From: SYLG01 sp965226945
GTDB taxonomy: Bacteria; Planctomycetota; Planctomycetia; Gemmatales; Gemmataceae
Direction: 5' to 3'
Length of the DNA stretch: 64,000 nucleotides
NCBI GenBank assembly: GCA_965226945.1
Contig: OZ245717.1
Location: 8,738,312-8,802,311, forward strand
This document shows positions 51,431 to 60,012 of this stretch, in pieces; the first letter of the stretch is position 1, and the number at the start of each line of letters is the position of its first letter. The position numbers and the translations under genes were made by a program. Below the pieces are notes generated by a model that saw only the letters and a list, made by a program, of their open reading frames with translations, did no database searches and was not told where the DNA came from.

Positions 51431-53401
51431 ATGGCTAACATGCATCCCAAGATTCTCGCGAGTATGGCCGCGCCCTTGCTTTGCTGCGCGGCGCTTCATG
51501 CGCAGCCCAACCCCGAAATTCAACCGCTAACGCCCGCGGGAGTGACGATCGGTAAGGCGACCGAAATCGCAATCAACGGGACGAATCTCCAGGAAGCCAC
51601 GGGCGTGCTCGCCTCGTTTCCCGGCAAGTTCAAGTTCACTCAAGACAAGAAGACCGAAGCCACGCAGATCAAGGTTTCGATCGAACCCGATGCTGGCCTG
51701 CCCCCCAGTCTGCAGATCATTCGCATCAGCACGACCCGAGGCATTTCTGGGGCGCGCGTGATCGCGCTGGACAAGTTGCCCGTGGTTGCCGAAAACGGTC
51801 AAAACACAAGTAAGGAAAAGGCGCAAGAGGTGACTCTGCCCTGCGTGGTCGATGGAAAAATCGACGCCGAAACGGCCCGCTGGTTTCGCTTCAAGGCGAA
51901 AAAAGGACAGGCCGTGTCTTTTGAAACGATCGGCCGCCGGCTCGGGAGCAACCTCGATCCGCAGCTCACCCTTTACGACGCCAAGGGCAAGGAATTGCAA
52001 GGCGGCTACAGCAACGACTCTCCAGGCTTGCAGACCGATGCGCGCATCCGATACGAGTTCAAGGAAGAAGGAAGCTTCCTCCTCGCGCTACGGGATGTCA
52101 GTTGGCGTGGCGGAGCTGATTTCCTCTACCGTTTGCGCATTGGCGATTTCCCCATGGCCACGACCCCCTTCCCCCTGGCGGTGGAAACGGGGAAACCGGG
52201 AACGGTTGGCTTTGCCGGACCTTCGACCGCTGCGGGTCTTTCGGCCAAGGTCAATGCGGCCGGGAAACCGGTAGGCGATACCATGCTCGTGGGCGCGACC
52301 CTGCCAGGCGGCGGCGACCCCGGTATGGCGGTCGAATTGCCCGTAAGCGCCATCGCCGAGGTGGAAAAATCGGGCAATAACCATCAGTTGGCCCAAGCTC
52401 AACCGATCACGATCCCCAGCGCGGTGAATGGGCGCCTGCTCAAGCGCGGCGAACGCGACTACTACAAATTCGCCGCGAAGAAGGGGGCCAAAATTGCGAT
52501 CGACGGCACCGGTTCGGGCCCCTTCTCCCCCACCGAGGTCTATCTGGAAATCCTGGATGCCAAGGGAGGAAAGATTCAAAAAAGCGATCCGGGCGGCGTG
52601 CCCGTGCTTGAGTTCACTCCTCCCGCCGACGGCGACTTCACCCTGATGGTCGAACACGTCCATCTCTGGGGTGGACCCACCGAGGCTTACCGCATCGTCC
52701 TGCAACCTCCGCAACCTCGAGTGAACATCACTTTGGCGCAGGATCGCTACGCCATCAACCAGGGAGGCGAAGTCGGCATTCCGATCCTCGTCGAACGCAA
52801 GGGTTACGATGAGGCGTTCAAGGTGGTGGTGGTTTCTCCCGCCGGGCTGCAAGGCACGCTCGAGATTCCCAAGGGGAAGCCGGCCAAGCCCGCCGACCCG
52901 GCCGGCACGATCGTTGTCAAGGCGCCACCCACGCTTCCCATGGGTCCTCAGCCGCTGGTCCTTGCGCTCGAGGGAAAAGTCGCCCATAGCTTCTCCGTTG
53001 CCAAACCCGTCAGCACCGGCCTCGCGGGACTACCGTATTTGCCTCATCAATTTGGGTCTTCGGCAGCGGTGGCCATTCTGGAAAAACCGCCCTTCAAGGT
53101 CGAATCGACACTGGTCGAGAAGACTGCGAAGATTGGCCAGAAGGCGACGATCAAGGCAAAAGTAGTGCGCGACAAGGGGTTCGAAGGCGCGATCGCGGTA
53201 TCTGTGGAAGGGTTGCCCAAGGAGGTGACCGCCACCACCGCTTCGATCGCCCCCAACGCCTCCGAAGTTGACCTGGTCGTGACCCTGGGCGCCAAGGCCG
53301 AAGTGGGCAAACCGAATCTGAAAGTGACCGGAAAATCGACCAAGGGCGCGCGCGAATTCGTGGTGAGCAGCGGCGGCCACGAATTGCAGATTCAAAAGTA
53401 G
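51431..53401 (+). CDS. Secreted PPC/IPT-type domain protein, 656 aa
   Basis: This is a predicted extracytoplasmic protein with a signal peptide (ILASMAAPLLCCAALHAQ). An IPT/TIG-like first domain follows (PLTPAGVTIGKATEIAINGTNL). Two pre-peptidase C-terminal-type beta domains are suggested at about 140-240 and 320-430 by WFRFKAKKGQAVSFETIGRRLGSNLDP and YYKFAAKKGAKIAIDGTG. The C-terminal 220 residues look like Ig-type strands. No protease domain is present, so it is a domain-only protein seen often in planctomycetes. A second in-frame ATG at 51440 is an alternative start. Confidence 0.8.
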   Translation: MANMHPKILASMAAPLLCCAALHAQPNPEIQPLTPAGVTIGKATEIAINGTNLQEATGVLASFPGKFKFTQDKKTEATQIKVSIEPDAGLPPSLQIIRISTTRGISGARVIALDKLPVVAENGQNTSKEKAQEVTLPCVVDGKIDAETARWFRFKAKKGQAVSFETIGRRLGSNLDPQLTLYDAKGKELQGGYSNDSPGLQTDARIRYEFKEEGSFLLALRDVSWRGGADFLYRLRIGDFPMATTPFPLAVETGKPGTVGFAGPSTAAGLSAKVNAAGKPVGDTMLVGATLPGGGDPGMAVELPVSAIAEVEKSGNNHQLAQAQPITIPSAVNGRLLKRGERDYYKFAAKKGAKIAIDGTGSGPFSPTEVYLEILDAKGGKIQKSDPGGVPVLEFTPPADGDFTLMVEHVHLWGGPTEAYRIVLQPPQPRVNITLAQDRYAINQGGEVGIPILVERKGYDEAFKVVVVSPAGLQGTLEIPKGKPAKPADPAGTIVVKAPPTLPMGPQPLVLALEGKVAHSFSVAKPVSTGLAGLPYLPHQFGSSAAVAILEKPPFKVESTLVEKTAKIGQKATIKAKVVRDKGFEGAIAVSVEGLPKEVTATTASIAPNASEVDLVVTLGAKAEVGKPNLKVTGKSTKGAREFVVSSGGHELQIQK

Positions 53402-53424
53402 TTGGATCTCGTGTCCATCAAACC

Positions 53425-53473
53425 GCTTCGGGGCACCTGCTTATAAAACAGCAGCTGCCCCGAAAGCATTTTT
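53425..53473 (+). terminator. Terminator between the PPC protein and fusA
   Basis: TTCGGGGCA (53427-53435) pairs with TGCCCCGAA (53456-53464), with an inner GCT/AGC pairing, and is followed by TTTTT at 53469-53473. It lies 25 bases beyond the stop of the PPC-type gene and ahead of the convergent fusA end. Confidence 0.6.
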
Positions 53474-53561
53474 ACCAGTGCGATTTGGTGAAGTCTTTTT
53501 AGGCGACCAAAATACGCAGGCGCACGGTGAATCGACCGATGGCGTCGGGTTCAGGCGGCGA

Positions 53562-55772
53562 TCAGAAGGTGGGGTTGAGCATCTGGCGCAAAACCTCGGG
53601 AGGCGCCGCGGCGTAGGCGCGGGGTTCGATCGTTGAGGCAGCCCGCCCCTGGGTCAAACTGCGCACACGGTCGGCATAATCGAAGAGCTTCGACATCGGC
53701 GCGATGGCGTCCACGACCCGGATTTTGCCGCGCACCTGAATGTCTTGAATCTCGGCACGCCGGGAATTGAGATCGGCGGTCACGGATCCCAAATAATCTT
53801 CGGGAACATTGACCTCCAGCTTCATGACCGGTTCCAGGAGCACGATGTTATTAAGAAGCGCCTTGCGCACCGCATCGGCGGCAGCGACCTGCATGGCCAC
53901 GTCGTTGGTACGAACCTGATCCCACTCGATCGATTCCAGAACGGCCTCGATCTTCATCACCGGGTAGCCAAGCTCTCCGGATTGCAGCGACGAGCGCAAG
54001 CCGTCGATCGCGGCATCGACCAGGGCCTCGGGCACCGAGTCAGGCCGGATCTTGTTGATGACCCGCACGCCCAGCGCATCTTCGGTCGGCGTCTTCTGTA
54101 CTTTGTTCTTCGATCCTTTGCCCTTGGACTTATTTTGCGAAGCACTGCTCTCTTCTTCGGGAGCACTTCCCTCGATCGAGGACCCCAGATCGATCGGCGA
54201 AAAGGACACCGTCAACTTGCCGAAGATGGCATTGCCGCCCACCATCCGGTCGCATTCTCCCTCGGTCGTGACGGCCTGGCCAATCGTCTCGCGGTAACTG
54301 ACGCGCGGCTTGCCGACCCGGATTTTCAAGCGGAAATCGCGCTCCATCCGGTGCTGCTTGATCTCCAGGTGGAGCATGCCCATGCCGCTCATGAGCGTCT
54401 GGCCGGTGTCCTTGTCTACATTCACCAGGAACGTCGGATCCTCGCGTTTGAGGATGGTAAGGACGTCGTTGAGCTTGTCCTTGTCGCCTGAGGACTCCGG
54501 CTCCACGGAGCGGCTCACCACGGCCTGGGCGAACTGGATTTTTTCCAGAAGAATCGGGTGTTGCTGATCGCAAAGCGTATCGCCGGTGACCGACTCCTTG
54601 AGGCCGATCATGGCGACAATGTCGCCTTCGCTGGCCGTTTCCAGTTCGATGCGCTGGGTGGGATCGGCCTCGGTATGGTACATCTTGGCGATGATTTCGC
54701 GGCAATCCTTGCCGGGGTTGGCCACCTTCGAGCCGACCTTCACCGATCCTGAATAGATGCGTACGAAGAAAAGTTCGCCGTGGGTGTCGGCCACCACCTT
54801 GAAGACCAGGCCGCAGAAGGGATCCTTGACCGCGGGCTTGCGGGTCTCGACTTTGTCTTTCTTCTTGGGGTTGATCCCCTTCACCGGCGGACGATCGAGC
54901 GGCGAGGGCAAATACCAAACCATCGCATCCATCAGAAGTTGAATGCCGATATGCTCGCGGCCCGAACCGCAGAAGAGCGGTTGCAGGGTACGCTTGAGCG
55001 TCTGCTCGCGGATGAGCCGGCGCAAGCTCTCGACCTCGGGAGTTTTGCCTTCAAGCACCGCCGAAGTGATCAGGTCTTCCGGGTCGTTTTCGGTCAAGAG
55101 ATCGAAAAGGCGGTTGCGCCAGGTTGCTGTTTCCTCGCGCATCTCTTCAGGGACTTCGAGGACCTGAAATGTCTTTCCTGAGTCGGCGGGGTTGTAGCGC
55201 AGTAGCTTTCCTTCGACCAAGTCGATGATCGCTTCGAACGGCTGGTTGCTATCCTTGACCGACCCGCTGCCGACGGGAATCGCCAGGGGTAAGGGCTTGG
55301 CTTCGAGACGCTCGATCACATCGGCCACGGCGGCGGGGAAGTCGGCCCCGATGACATCCATCTTGTTGATGAAAATCATCCTGGGGACTTCGTATTTTTC
55401 CGCCTGTCGCCAGACAGTTTCTGATTGCGCCTCGACCCCTTTCTGGGCATCGAAGACGACGACACAGCCATCGAGCACGCGCAGGCTGCGCTCGACTTCC
55501 GCGGTGAAGTCGACGTGCCCAGGGGTGTCGATCAGGTTCAGCGTGTGGTCGCGCCACTTGAGGGGGATGCAGGCGCTGTAGATGGTGATGCCGCGCTGCT
55601 GTTCCTCGGGGTCGTAGTCGGTGGTCGTGTTGCCCGAATCGACGGCGCCAAGCCGGTGCGTGGCCCCAGCGTAAAAAAGGATATGTTCCGAGGTTGTGGT
55701 TTTGCCTGCGTCGATGTGGGCGATGATGCCGAGATTGCGAACCTTATTCAGATCGGTTGGCGAAGAGGACAT
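53562..55772 (-). CDS. fusA: Elongation factor G
   Basis: This GTPase drives translocation in protein synthesis and ribosome recycling. The P-loop GIIAHIDAGKTTT, switch region RGITIYSACIPL, DTPGHVDF and NKMD are intact. I start at ATG 55772 (MSSSPTDLNK...) rather than 55805; AGGTGGGGT lies upstream. At 736 aa it is longer than the usual ~700. The extra length includes a Ser/Glu/Lys-rich, low-complexity insertion of about 30 residues in domain IV (around EEESSASQNKSKGKGSKNK). It lies downstream of rpsL and rpsG, but a terminator intervenes. Confidence 0.95.
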   Translation of the reverse strand: MSSSPTDLNKVRNLGIIAHIDAGKTTTSEHILFYAGATHRLGAVDSGNTTTDYDPEEQQRGITIYSACIPLKWRDHTLNLIDTPGHVDFTAEVERSLRVLDGCVVVFDAQKGVEAQSETVWRQAEKYEVPRMIFINKMDVIGADFPAAVADVIERLEAKPLPLAIPVGSGSVKDSNQPFEAIIDLVEGKLLRYNPADSGKTFQVLEVPEEMREETATWRNRLFDLLTENDPEDLITSAVLEGKTPEVESLRRLIREQTLKRTLQPLFCGSGREHIGIQLLMDAMVWYLPSPLDRPPVKGINPKKKDKVETRKPAVKDPFCGLVFKVVADTHGELFFVRIYSGSVKVGSKVANPGKDCREIIAKMYHTEADPTQRIELETASEGDIVAMIGLKESVTGDTLCDQQHPILLEKIQFAQAVVSRSVEPESSGDKDKLNDVLTILKREDPTFLVNVDKDTGQTLMSGMGMLHLEIKQHRMERDFRLKIRVGKPRVSYRETIGQAVTTEGECDRMVGGNAIFGKLTVSFSPIDLGSSIEGSAPEEESSASQNKSKGKGSKNKVQKTPTEDALGVRVINKIRPDSVPEALVDAAIDGLRSSLQSGELGYPVMKIEAVLESIEWDQVRTNDVAMQVAAADAVRKALLNNIVLLEPVMKLEVNVPEDYLGSVTADLNSRRAEIQDIQVRGKIRVVDAIAPMSKLFDYADRVRSLTQGRAASTIEPRAYAAAPPEVLRQMLNPTF

Positions 55773-55794
55773 AACAAGACCCCACCTAAACGAA

Positions 55795-55817
55795 AACCAC
55801 CCCATGTCGGGGTGGTT
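55795..55817 (-). promoter_or_regulatory. Hairpin in the fusA leader
   Basis: AACCACCCC (55795-55803) pairs perfectly with GGGGTGGTT (55809-55817) around a five-base loop. On the minus strand it is followed by TTTTCGTTT and then the fusA ribosome-binding site. It may act as an attenuator or stabilise the mRNA. It is the second hairpin between rpsG and fusA. Confidence 0.45.
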
Positions 55818-55872
55818 GAAAATCCCACGGGAAAACCGGCGCCAAGAACCTGCAAAGAAATCAGAGGGAAAT

Positions 55873-55902
55873 AAAAAAAGGGGGGCATTGCCCCCCTTTT
55901 TT
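55873..55902. terminator. Intrinsic terminator between rpsG and fusA
   Basis: GGGGGGC/GCCCCCC arms (55880-55886 and 55890-55896) surround loop ATT, with seven A's before and six T's after. On the minus strand this is a textbook hairpin-plus-U-tract 14 bases past the rpsG stop. The symmetric form allows function in either direction. Confidence 0.85.
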
Positions 55903-55916
55903 CTGTTGGTTCAGGT

Positions 55917-56390
55917 TTACCAGGCGAAGTGGGCGAACGCCTTGTTGGCGTCGGCCATCTTGATCGTCTGTTCGCGCTTGCTCACCGCTTCGCCTTCGCG
56001 ACGGTAAGCCGCCATCAATTCTTCGGCGAGACGCAGGAACATGGGACGACCCGACTTGGAGCGGGAAGCGTCGATGATCCAGCGGATCGAAAGGCTTTGC
56101 TGGCGAGACTTATTGACCTGCATCGGAACTTGGTAGTTCGCACCGCCAACGCGCTTGGAGCGGACTTCGACAGTCGGCTTCACATTTTCGATGGCGATCG
56201 AGAAGACCTCGACGGGATCGATGTCAGGCATACGCTTTTTGATCTGATCGATCGCATCGTAGAAAATGCGGGTGGCGGTGGCCTTCTTGCCATCCCACAT
56301 CAGGCAATTGATGAACTTGGAGCAAAGCTTGTTGCCAAATCGGGGATCGGGCTTGAGTGTCGTCGCACTCGCGGTCATCTTCTTCGCCAT
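55917..56390 (-). CDS. rpsG: 30S ribosomal protein uS7
   Basis: This protein binds 16S rRNA and nucleates assembly of the 30S head. At 157 aa the length is normal. Family segments: DPRFGNKLCSKFINCLMWDGKKA, VEVRSKRVGGANYQVPMQV, SIRWIIDASR and the end MADANKAFAHFAW. It lies 56 bases downstream of rpsL on the same strand and is followed by a terminator. Confidence 0.97.
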   Translation of the reverse strand: MAKKMTASATTLKPDPRFGNKLCSKFINCLMWDGKKATATRIFYDAIDQIKKRMPDIDPVEVFSIAIENVKPTVEVRSKRVGGANYQVPMQVNKSRQQSLSIRWIIDASRSKSGRPMFLRLAEELMAAYRREGEAVSKREQTIKMADANKAFAHFAW

Positions 56391-56446
56391 GGGAGCAGTC
56401 GTTCCTTCGAATCTATTTCCGTGAGAATTTGTATGGGTCTAGCGGA

Positions 56447-56821
56447 CTACTTCTTATCGATCTTGGCGCCGTACTTGGACCGGGCTTGTTTCCGGTCGGA
56501 AACACCCTGGGAGTCGAGCACGCCGCGCACGATATGGTAGCGAACGCCAGGAAGGTCACGCACGCGACCACCACGAACCAGGACGATCGAGTGTTCCTGA
56601 AGATTGTGGCCTTCACCCGGGATGTAGGCGGTCACTTCGACGCCGGTGGACAAGCGAACACGGGCGATTTTACGCAGCGCCGAGTTCGGTTTCTTCGGGG
56701 TCATCGTCTTGACCTGAAGACACACGCCCTTCTTGTGGGGGCAGCCTTGCATGGCCGGGTGCTTCGATTTGCTAAATTGCGGTACGCGCGGCTTGCGAAC
56801 TAGCTGATTGATCGTTGGCAT
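56447..56821 (-). CDS. rpsL: 30S ribosomal protein uS12
   Basis: This protein sits at the decoding centre and affects accuracy. At 124 aa it contains PKKPNSALRK (Lys43 kept) and GEGHNLQEHSIVLVRGGRVRDLPGVRYH. Position 88, lysine in most bacteria (RVKDLPG), is arginine here, encoded by CGT. The C-terminus is DRKQARSKYGAKIDKK. It is the first gene of the rpsL-rpsG pair. Numbering includes the initiator Met. Confidence 0.97.
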   Translation of the reverse strand: MPTINQLVRKPRVPQFSKSKHPAMQGCPHKKGVCLQVKTMTPKKPNSALRKIARVRLSTGVEVTAYIPGEGHNLQEHSIVLVRGGRVRDLPGVRYHIVRGVLDSQGVSDRKQARSKYGAKIDKK

Positions 56822-57033
56822 GGAATCTCAAAACCCTGTCCGGCACCGCCGGTTGCAAAATGCCCCAAAACATTAACTGTAAAGGCCAATTCAGGGAGGG
56901 TCAACCTCAACACCACCCCGCAAAGGCACCTCACCCAAAGAAATCGAGAGGCCACGTGGGCCTCTCTTCTCAAACCGACTGCGTTTTGTGAACCGCGCTT
57001 TACGTCGTTCGCAAAAGCGGCGAACCGCGCCTT

Positions 57034-57417
57034 TTAGGCGTCAGGTTCCTTTTCCTCTTCTTCGTCCTCATCGTCATCTTCATCATCGTCAAAATCGTCT
57101 TCATCGTCGTCTTCGTCATCAAACTCGTCGTCCAGGTCGTCTTCATCGTCCAGATCGTCGTCATCGAATTCGTCATCGTCGAATTCTTCTTCGTCGAATT
57201 CTTCCAAATCCTCGTCGTCTTCCTCGTCCTCGAGGTCGTCTTCCTCTTCATCATCGTCGTCGTCATCTTCGTCGTCTTCAAAATCTTCTTCTTCGTCTTC
57301 GTCTTTCGCCGAGGAATGTCCGTCAAAGGATTGCTCAATGGTTGCCATCCCGGAGAGGACTTCACCACCACCCGTCCACTCCTCCATGATCCCACCCAAC
57401 CATTGGCGTCCAAGCAT
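57034..57417 (-). CDS. Highly acidic Asp/Glu-rich protein, 127 aa
   Basis: Function is unknown. The start at ATG 57417 is supported by GAGGT on its strand eight bases upstream. The first 37 residues (MLGRQWLGGIMEEWTGGGEVLSGMATIEQSFDG in part) are ordinary. The last 90 contain 76 Asp or Glu residues, with single Phe or Leu residues spaced among them. The gene lies upstream of rpsL on the same strand. It could be a nucleic-acid mimic, histone/ribosomal-protein chaperone or metal-binding tail, all speculative. Trinucleotide-like DNA repeats reflect the GAY/GAR runs. Confidence 0.65.
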   Translation of the reverse strand: MLGRQWLGGIMEEWTGGGEVLSGMATIEQSFDGHSSAKDEDEEEDFEDDEDDDDDDEEEDDLEDEEDDEDLEEFDEEEFDDDEFDDDDLDDEDDLDDEFDDEDDDEDDFDDDEDDDEDEEEEKEPDA

Positions 57418-58168
57418 TTCAATTACCTCAAAAAATACCTTTGGGACCAACCAGGAAATCTCAATTTATCCGACTGGAAACCCATTGTCCCACTAATGGC
57501 CACCTTACACCCTTTTTTGCCACAAATCCCGCCATTTGGGATAGGGTTTCCGGTTTTTTTTCGATTTCCCCGCCACGATCCCTCACCGACTTTTTTCCAG
57601 TGGCAAGGTTTAGCGGTTTTTCCCGAAACGAACAGGGATTCAGCTCTTAAATTGGCTGATTCGCTTGCCAGAATTTTGGATAGCGTCGGCGAGCCTTTGT
57701 CGCACATTTTTCATAAAGGGTTGACTTCACTTTGCGCCCATTCGACATCCCTGGGAATAGGGATGTCGCAAATGAGCTCAAATCACCAGAAATTGCACTC
57801 TTTCCCGTGGAAATGCCCCCTCAACCGGGCCCATCGGCTCCGACTCGGAGGCGTAGCCTTGATCCCTGCACCAAAATGGCCCAACTCAGCTGGTGCGATT
57901 GCCTCTTGTCGAGAAAGTGGGGGGCTAACTCAGGCAAGGGATCCGGCAGAGCCCGTTACCGGTTTTCAAGCCAGGCAAACTTTGCGGAATCTTCGCGTCG
58001 CAATACGAAATATTTGATGACCAGGTTCCCCGTCCACCGACTGCATAATCAGCTGTGACCTATAAGGAAGCCACAAAATCTCGCGTGACGGGTTTGCCGG
58101 GCGATTCTTCGTTGGAAGGGGGGTCATTTGCGACGCTGCCGCTTATCCAAATCGCTCAGGAAGGCAGA
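57418..58168. other. Intergenic region, 751 bp, with one perfect palindrome
   Basis: There is no supported gene; the reading at 57316-58017 runs over the acidic gene and has no domain features. A perfect ten-base stem, CGACATCCCT (57743-57752) with AGGGATGTCG (57759-57768), and loop GGGAAT is present, without a T-tract. It could be an operator or part of an RNA. Confidence 0.5.
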
Positions 58169-59239
58169 CTACCCCGCACGCCGGAACCAGAAATCGCGCA
58201 GCACCCGGATCTTTTCACGGCGAACCGCGTCGGGCGCCGTCGCCTCGAAATCGAGCGCCACGCCCGCAAAGCGACAAAGCAACTGGTAAGCATGCAGGCG
58301 GTGCGGGGGATTGGGGTGGTCGAGGTACTCGAAGATCACCGGCAGGGCCGCGCCCATTCCCGACATGATCTCGATGCCGCCGGAGTTGTCCCCCATGACA
58401 AACCGCTCAAAGGCCCGCCTCGTCGCGCCCGGATCGGCGGAAAACCCGCCAGCCGCCCCGGAACTTGCGGAATCCTTCTGCATGCCGAAGGGGTCTTCAC
58501 TAAAGCTATTGCCCAGGTATTCCTGAATCGCGACCGGGTCGCGCACGATTTCCTGCGGTGTGCCATGCGTGCGCACCTTGCCGCTTTTGATCAGATAACT
58601 GCGGTCGGTGATCGTCAGAATTTCTCGCACCCGGTGATCGGTGACCAGGATGCCGATCCCCTGGTCGCGCAAATCGCGCACAATGCGCTGAATGTCTTCA
58701 ATAGTTTGCGGGTCGATGCCGGTAAACGGCTCATCCAAAAGGATGAGAAGGGGATCGGCGACAAGGCAGCGAGCGATTTCCAGCCGGCGCTTTTCACCGC
58801 CCGAAAGGCGCGCGGCGTTGTTCTTGCGCAAATGAAGCAGGCTGAACTGGTCCAAGACCTTGTCGGTGCGCTCGATGCGTTCCATCCGATTGAGCCGGCG
58901 GCCGACGGTCCGGTGCACCGGCATCGCTTCGAGAATGGCATGAATGTTCTGTTCAAGGGTCAGTTTGCGAAAAACGCTGGTTTCCTGCGCCAAATAACCC
59001 ATTCCCAGACGAGCACGCCGGTACATGGGCAGCTGGGTAACATCGACGCCATTGAAAATGACCCGGCCCCCGTTGGGGGTGACCTGGCCGGTGGTCATGC
59101 GAAAACTCGTCGTTTTGCCCGCGCCGTTGGGACCAAGCAATCCAACCACTTCGCCGATGTCGACCTGAAAACTGACGCCATCCACCACCTTGCGGCGGCC
59201 GTACCAGCGCTCAAGCCCCGTCACCTCAAGGATGGCCAT
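58169..59239 (-). CDS. lptB: LptB-like ABC transporter ATPase with C-terminal extension
   Basis: This cytoplasmic ATPase of the LPS export complex Lpt moves lipopolysaccharide or a similar lipid outward. Walker A GPNGAGKTTS, signature LSGGEKRRLEIARCL, Walker B ILLDEPFTGID and the H-loop VTDHRVRE are intact, and residues 1-240 match LptB. I start at ATG 59239 (MAILEVTGLERWYGRR...). The protein is 356 aa; about 110 residues after position 245 (DPFGMQKDSASSGAAGG onward) are extra, with unknown function. The Lpt partners are not nearby. Confidence 0.88.
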   Translation of the reverse strand: MAILEVTGLERWYGRRKVVDGVSFQVDIGEVVGLLGPNGAGKTTSFRMTTGQVTPNGGRVIFNGVDVTQLPMYRRARLGMGYLAQETSVFRKLTLEQNIHAILEAMPVHRTVGRRLNRMERIERTDKVLDQFSLLHLRKNNAARLSGGEKRRLEIARCLVADPLLILLDEPFTGIDPQTIEDIQRIVRDLRDQGIGILVTDHRVREILTITDRSYLIKSGKVRTHGTPQEIVRDPVAIQEYLGNSFSEDPFGMQKDSASSGAAGGFSADPGATRRAFERFVMGDNSGGIEIMSGMGAALPVIFEYLDHPNPPHRLHAYQLLCRFAGVALDFEATAPDAVRREKIRVLRDFWFRRAG

Positions 59240-59475
59240 CCCTAGCTCTCCAACCCACGACCTGCTTACCTGCCTACCGACAAACATCCGGCGAAGACTT
59301 GCAAGCGTCCTCCCTTCTATCCGAGCCGATTCCCGCACGACAAGTCCATTCATCCAAAACCGGCCCATTCCCATACATCAACCTTGCCCCGTGGCCTCAT
59401 CCAGAGCTCAAATGCTCCCTAGGGGCCCCGATTTCTCCCATTTCCACACGCCAATCCAAGGAAAGGCACGCCAAG

Positions 59476-60012
59476 TTGGCCCTTCGCAACCTCATTCCCA
59501 AACCGGCAATCCAGGCCCGCATCAAGTCGATGGCACGGGAAATCGAACAGGCGCTGGCCCTCGGCGAACTGGATGTTCTCATCTTGCTCAAAGGAGCGTT
59601 TCTTTTCGGCTCCGACCTGGTGCGCAACCTGGAGAAGGTTCAATCGGTCCACTTTGCCCAGCCAAAAAGCTATCGAGGCGACGCCAAAACCGCGGGGCAA
59701 CTGGAATGGCATGGCCCCCAGTCGCTTGAAAATAAAGCTCCCACCATCCTCATTCTCGATGAGATCCTCGACACCGGCGCGACACTGGCACGAGCCAAAA
59801 AAGAGATGCAAAGTTCCGGGTTCGACCGCGTGTTGACGGCGGTGCTCCTACGCAAAAACCGCCCCGAGCCCCCTGTGATCGAAGCCGACTTTGTCGGTTT
59901 TGAAATCCCCGACCACTTCGTCGTGGGCTTTGGACTCGACTACGGCGAGAAATTCCGGCATCTCGATGGAATTTTCATTCTCGAGCCCGAGGAAGCCCTC
60001 CATGATCGATGA
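59476..60012 (+). CDS. hpt: Hypoxanthine-type phosphoribosyltransferase
   Basis: This purine-salvage enzyme joins PRPP with hypoxanthine or guanine. The PRPP-binding motif ILILDEILDTGATL is at about residues 92-105, and LLKGAFLFGSDLVR holds the conserved N-terminal segment. The C-terminal FVVGFGLDYGEKFRHL segment is typical. At 178 aa it fits the family. The start is TTG 59476, with AAGGAAAGG nine bases upstream; no earlier start fits the family length. It overlaps the next gene by 11 bases. Confidence 0.88.
   Translation: MALRNLIPKPAIQARIKSMAREIEQALALGELDVLILLKGAFLFGSDLVRNLEKVQSVHFAQPKSYRGDAKTAGQLEWHGPQSLENKAPTILILDEILDTGATLARAKKEMQSSGFDRVLTAVLLRKNRPEPPVIEADFVGFEIPDHFVVGFGLDYGEKFRHLDGIFILEPEEALHDR

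Noticed and set aside
57316..58017. 233-codon plus-strand reading over and beyond the acidic gene
   Set aside because: It begins inside the acidic gene on the other strand, has no ribosome-binding site and its product has no recognisable domain.
58055..59245. 396-codon plus-strand reading opposite the LptB-like gene
   Set aside because: The minus strand encodes all ABC ATPase motifs; this one has none.
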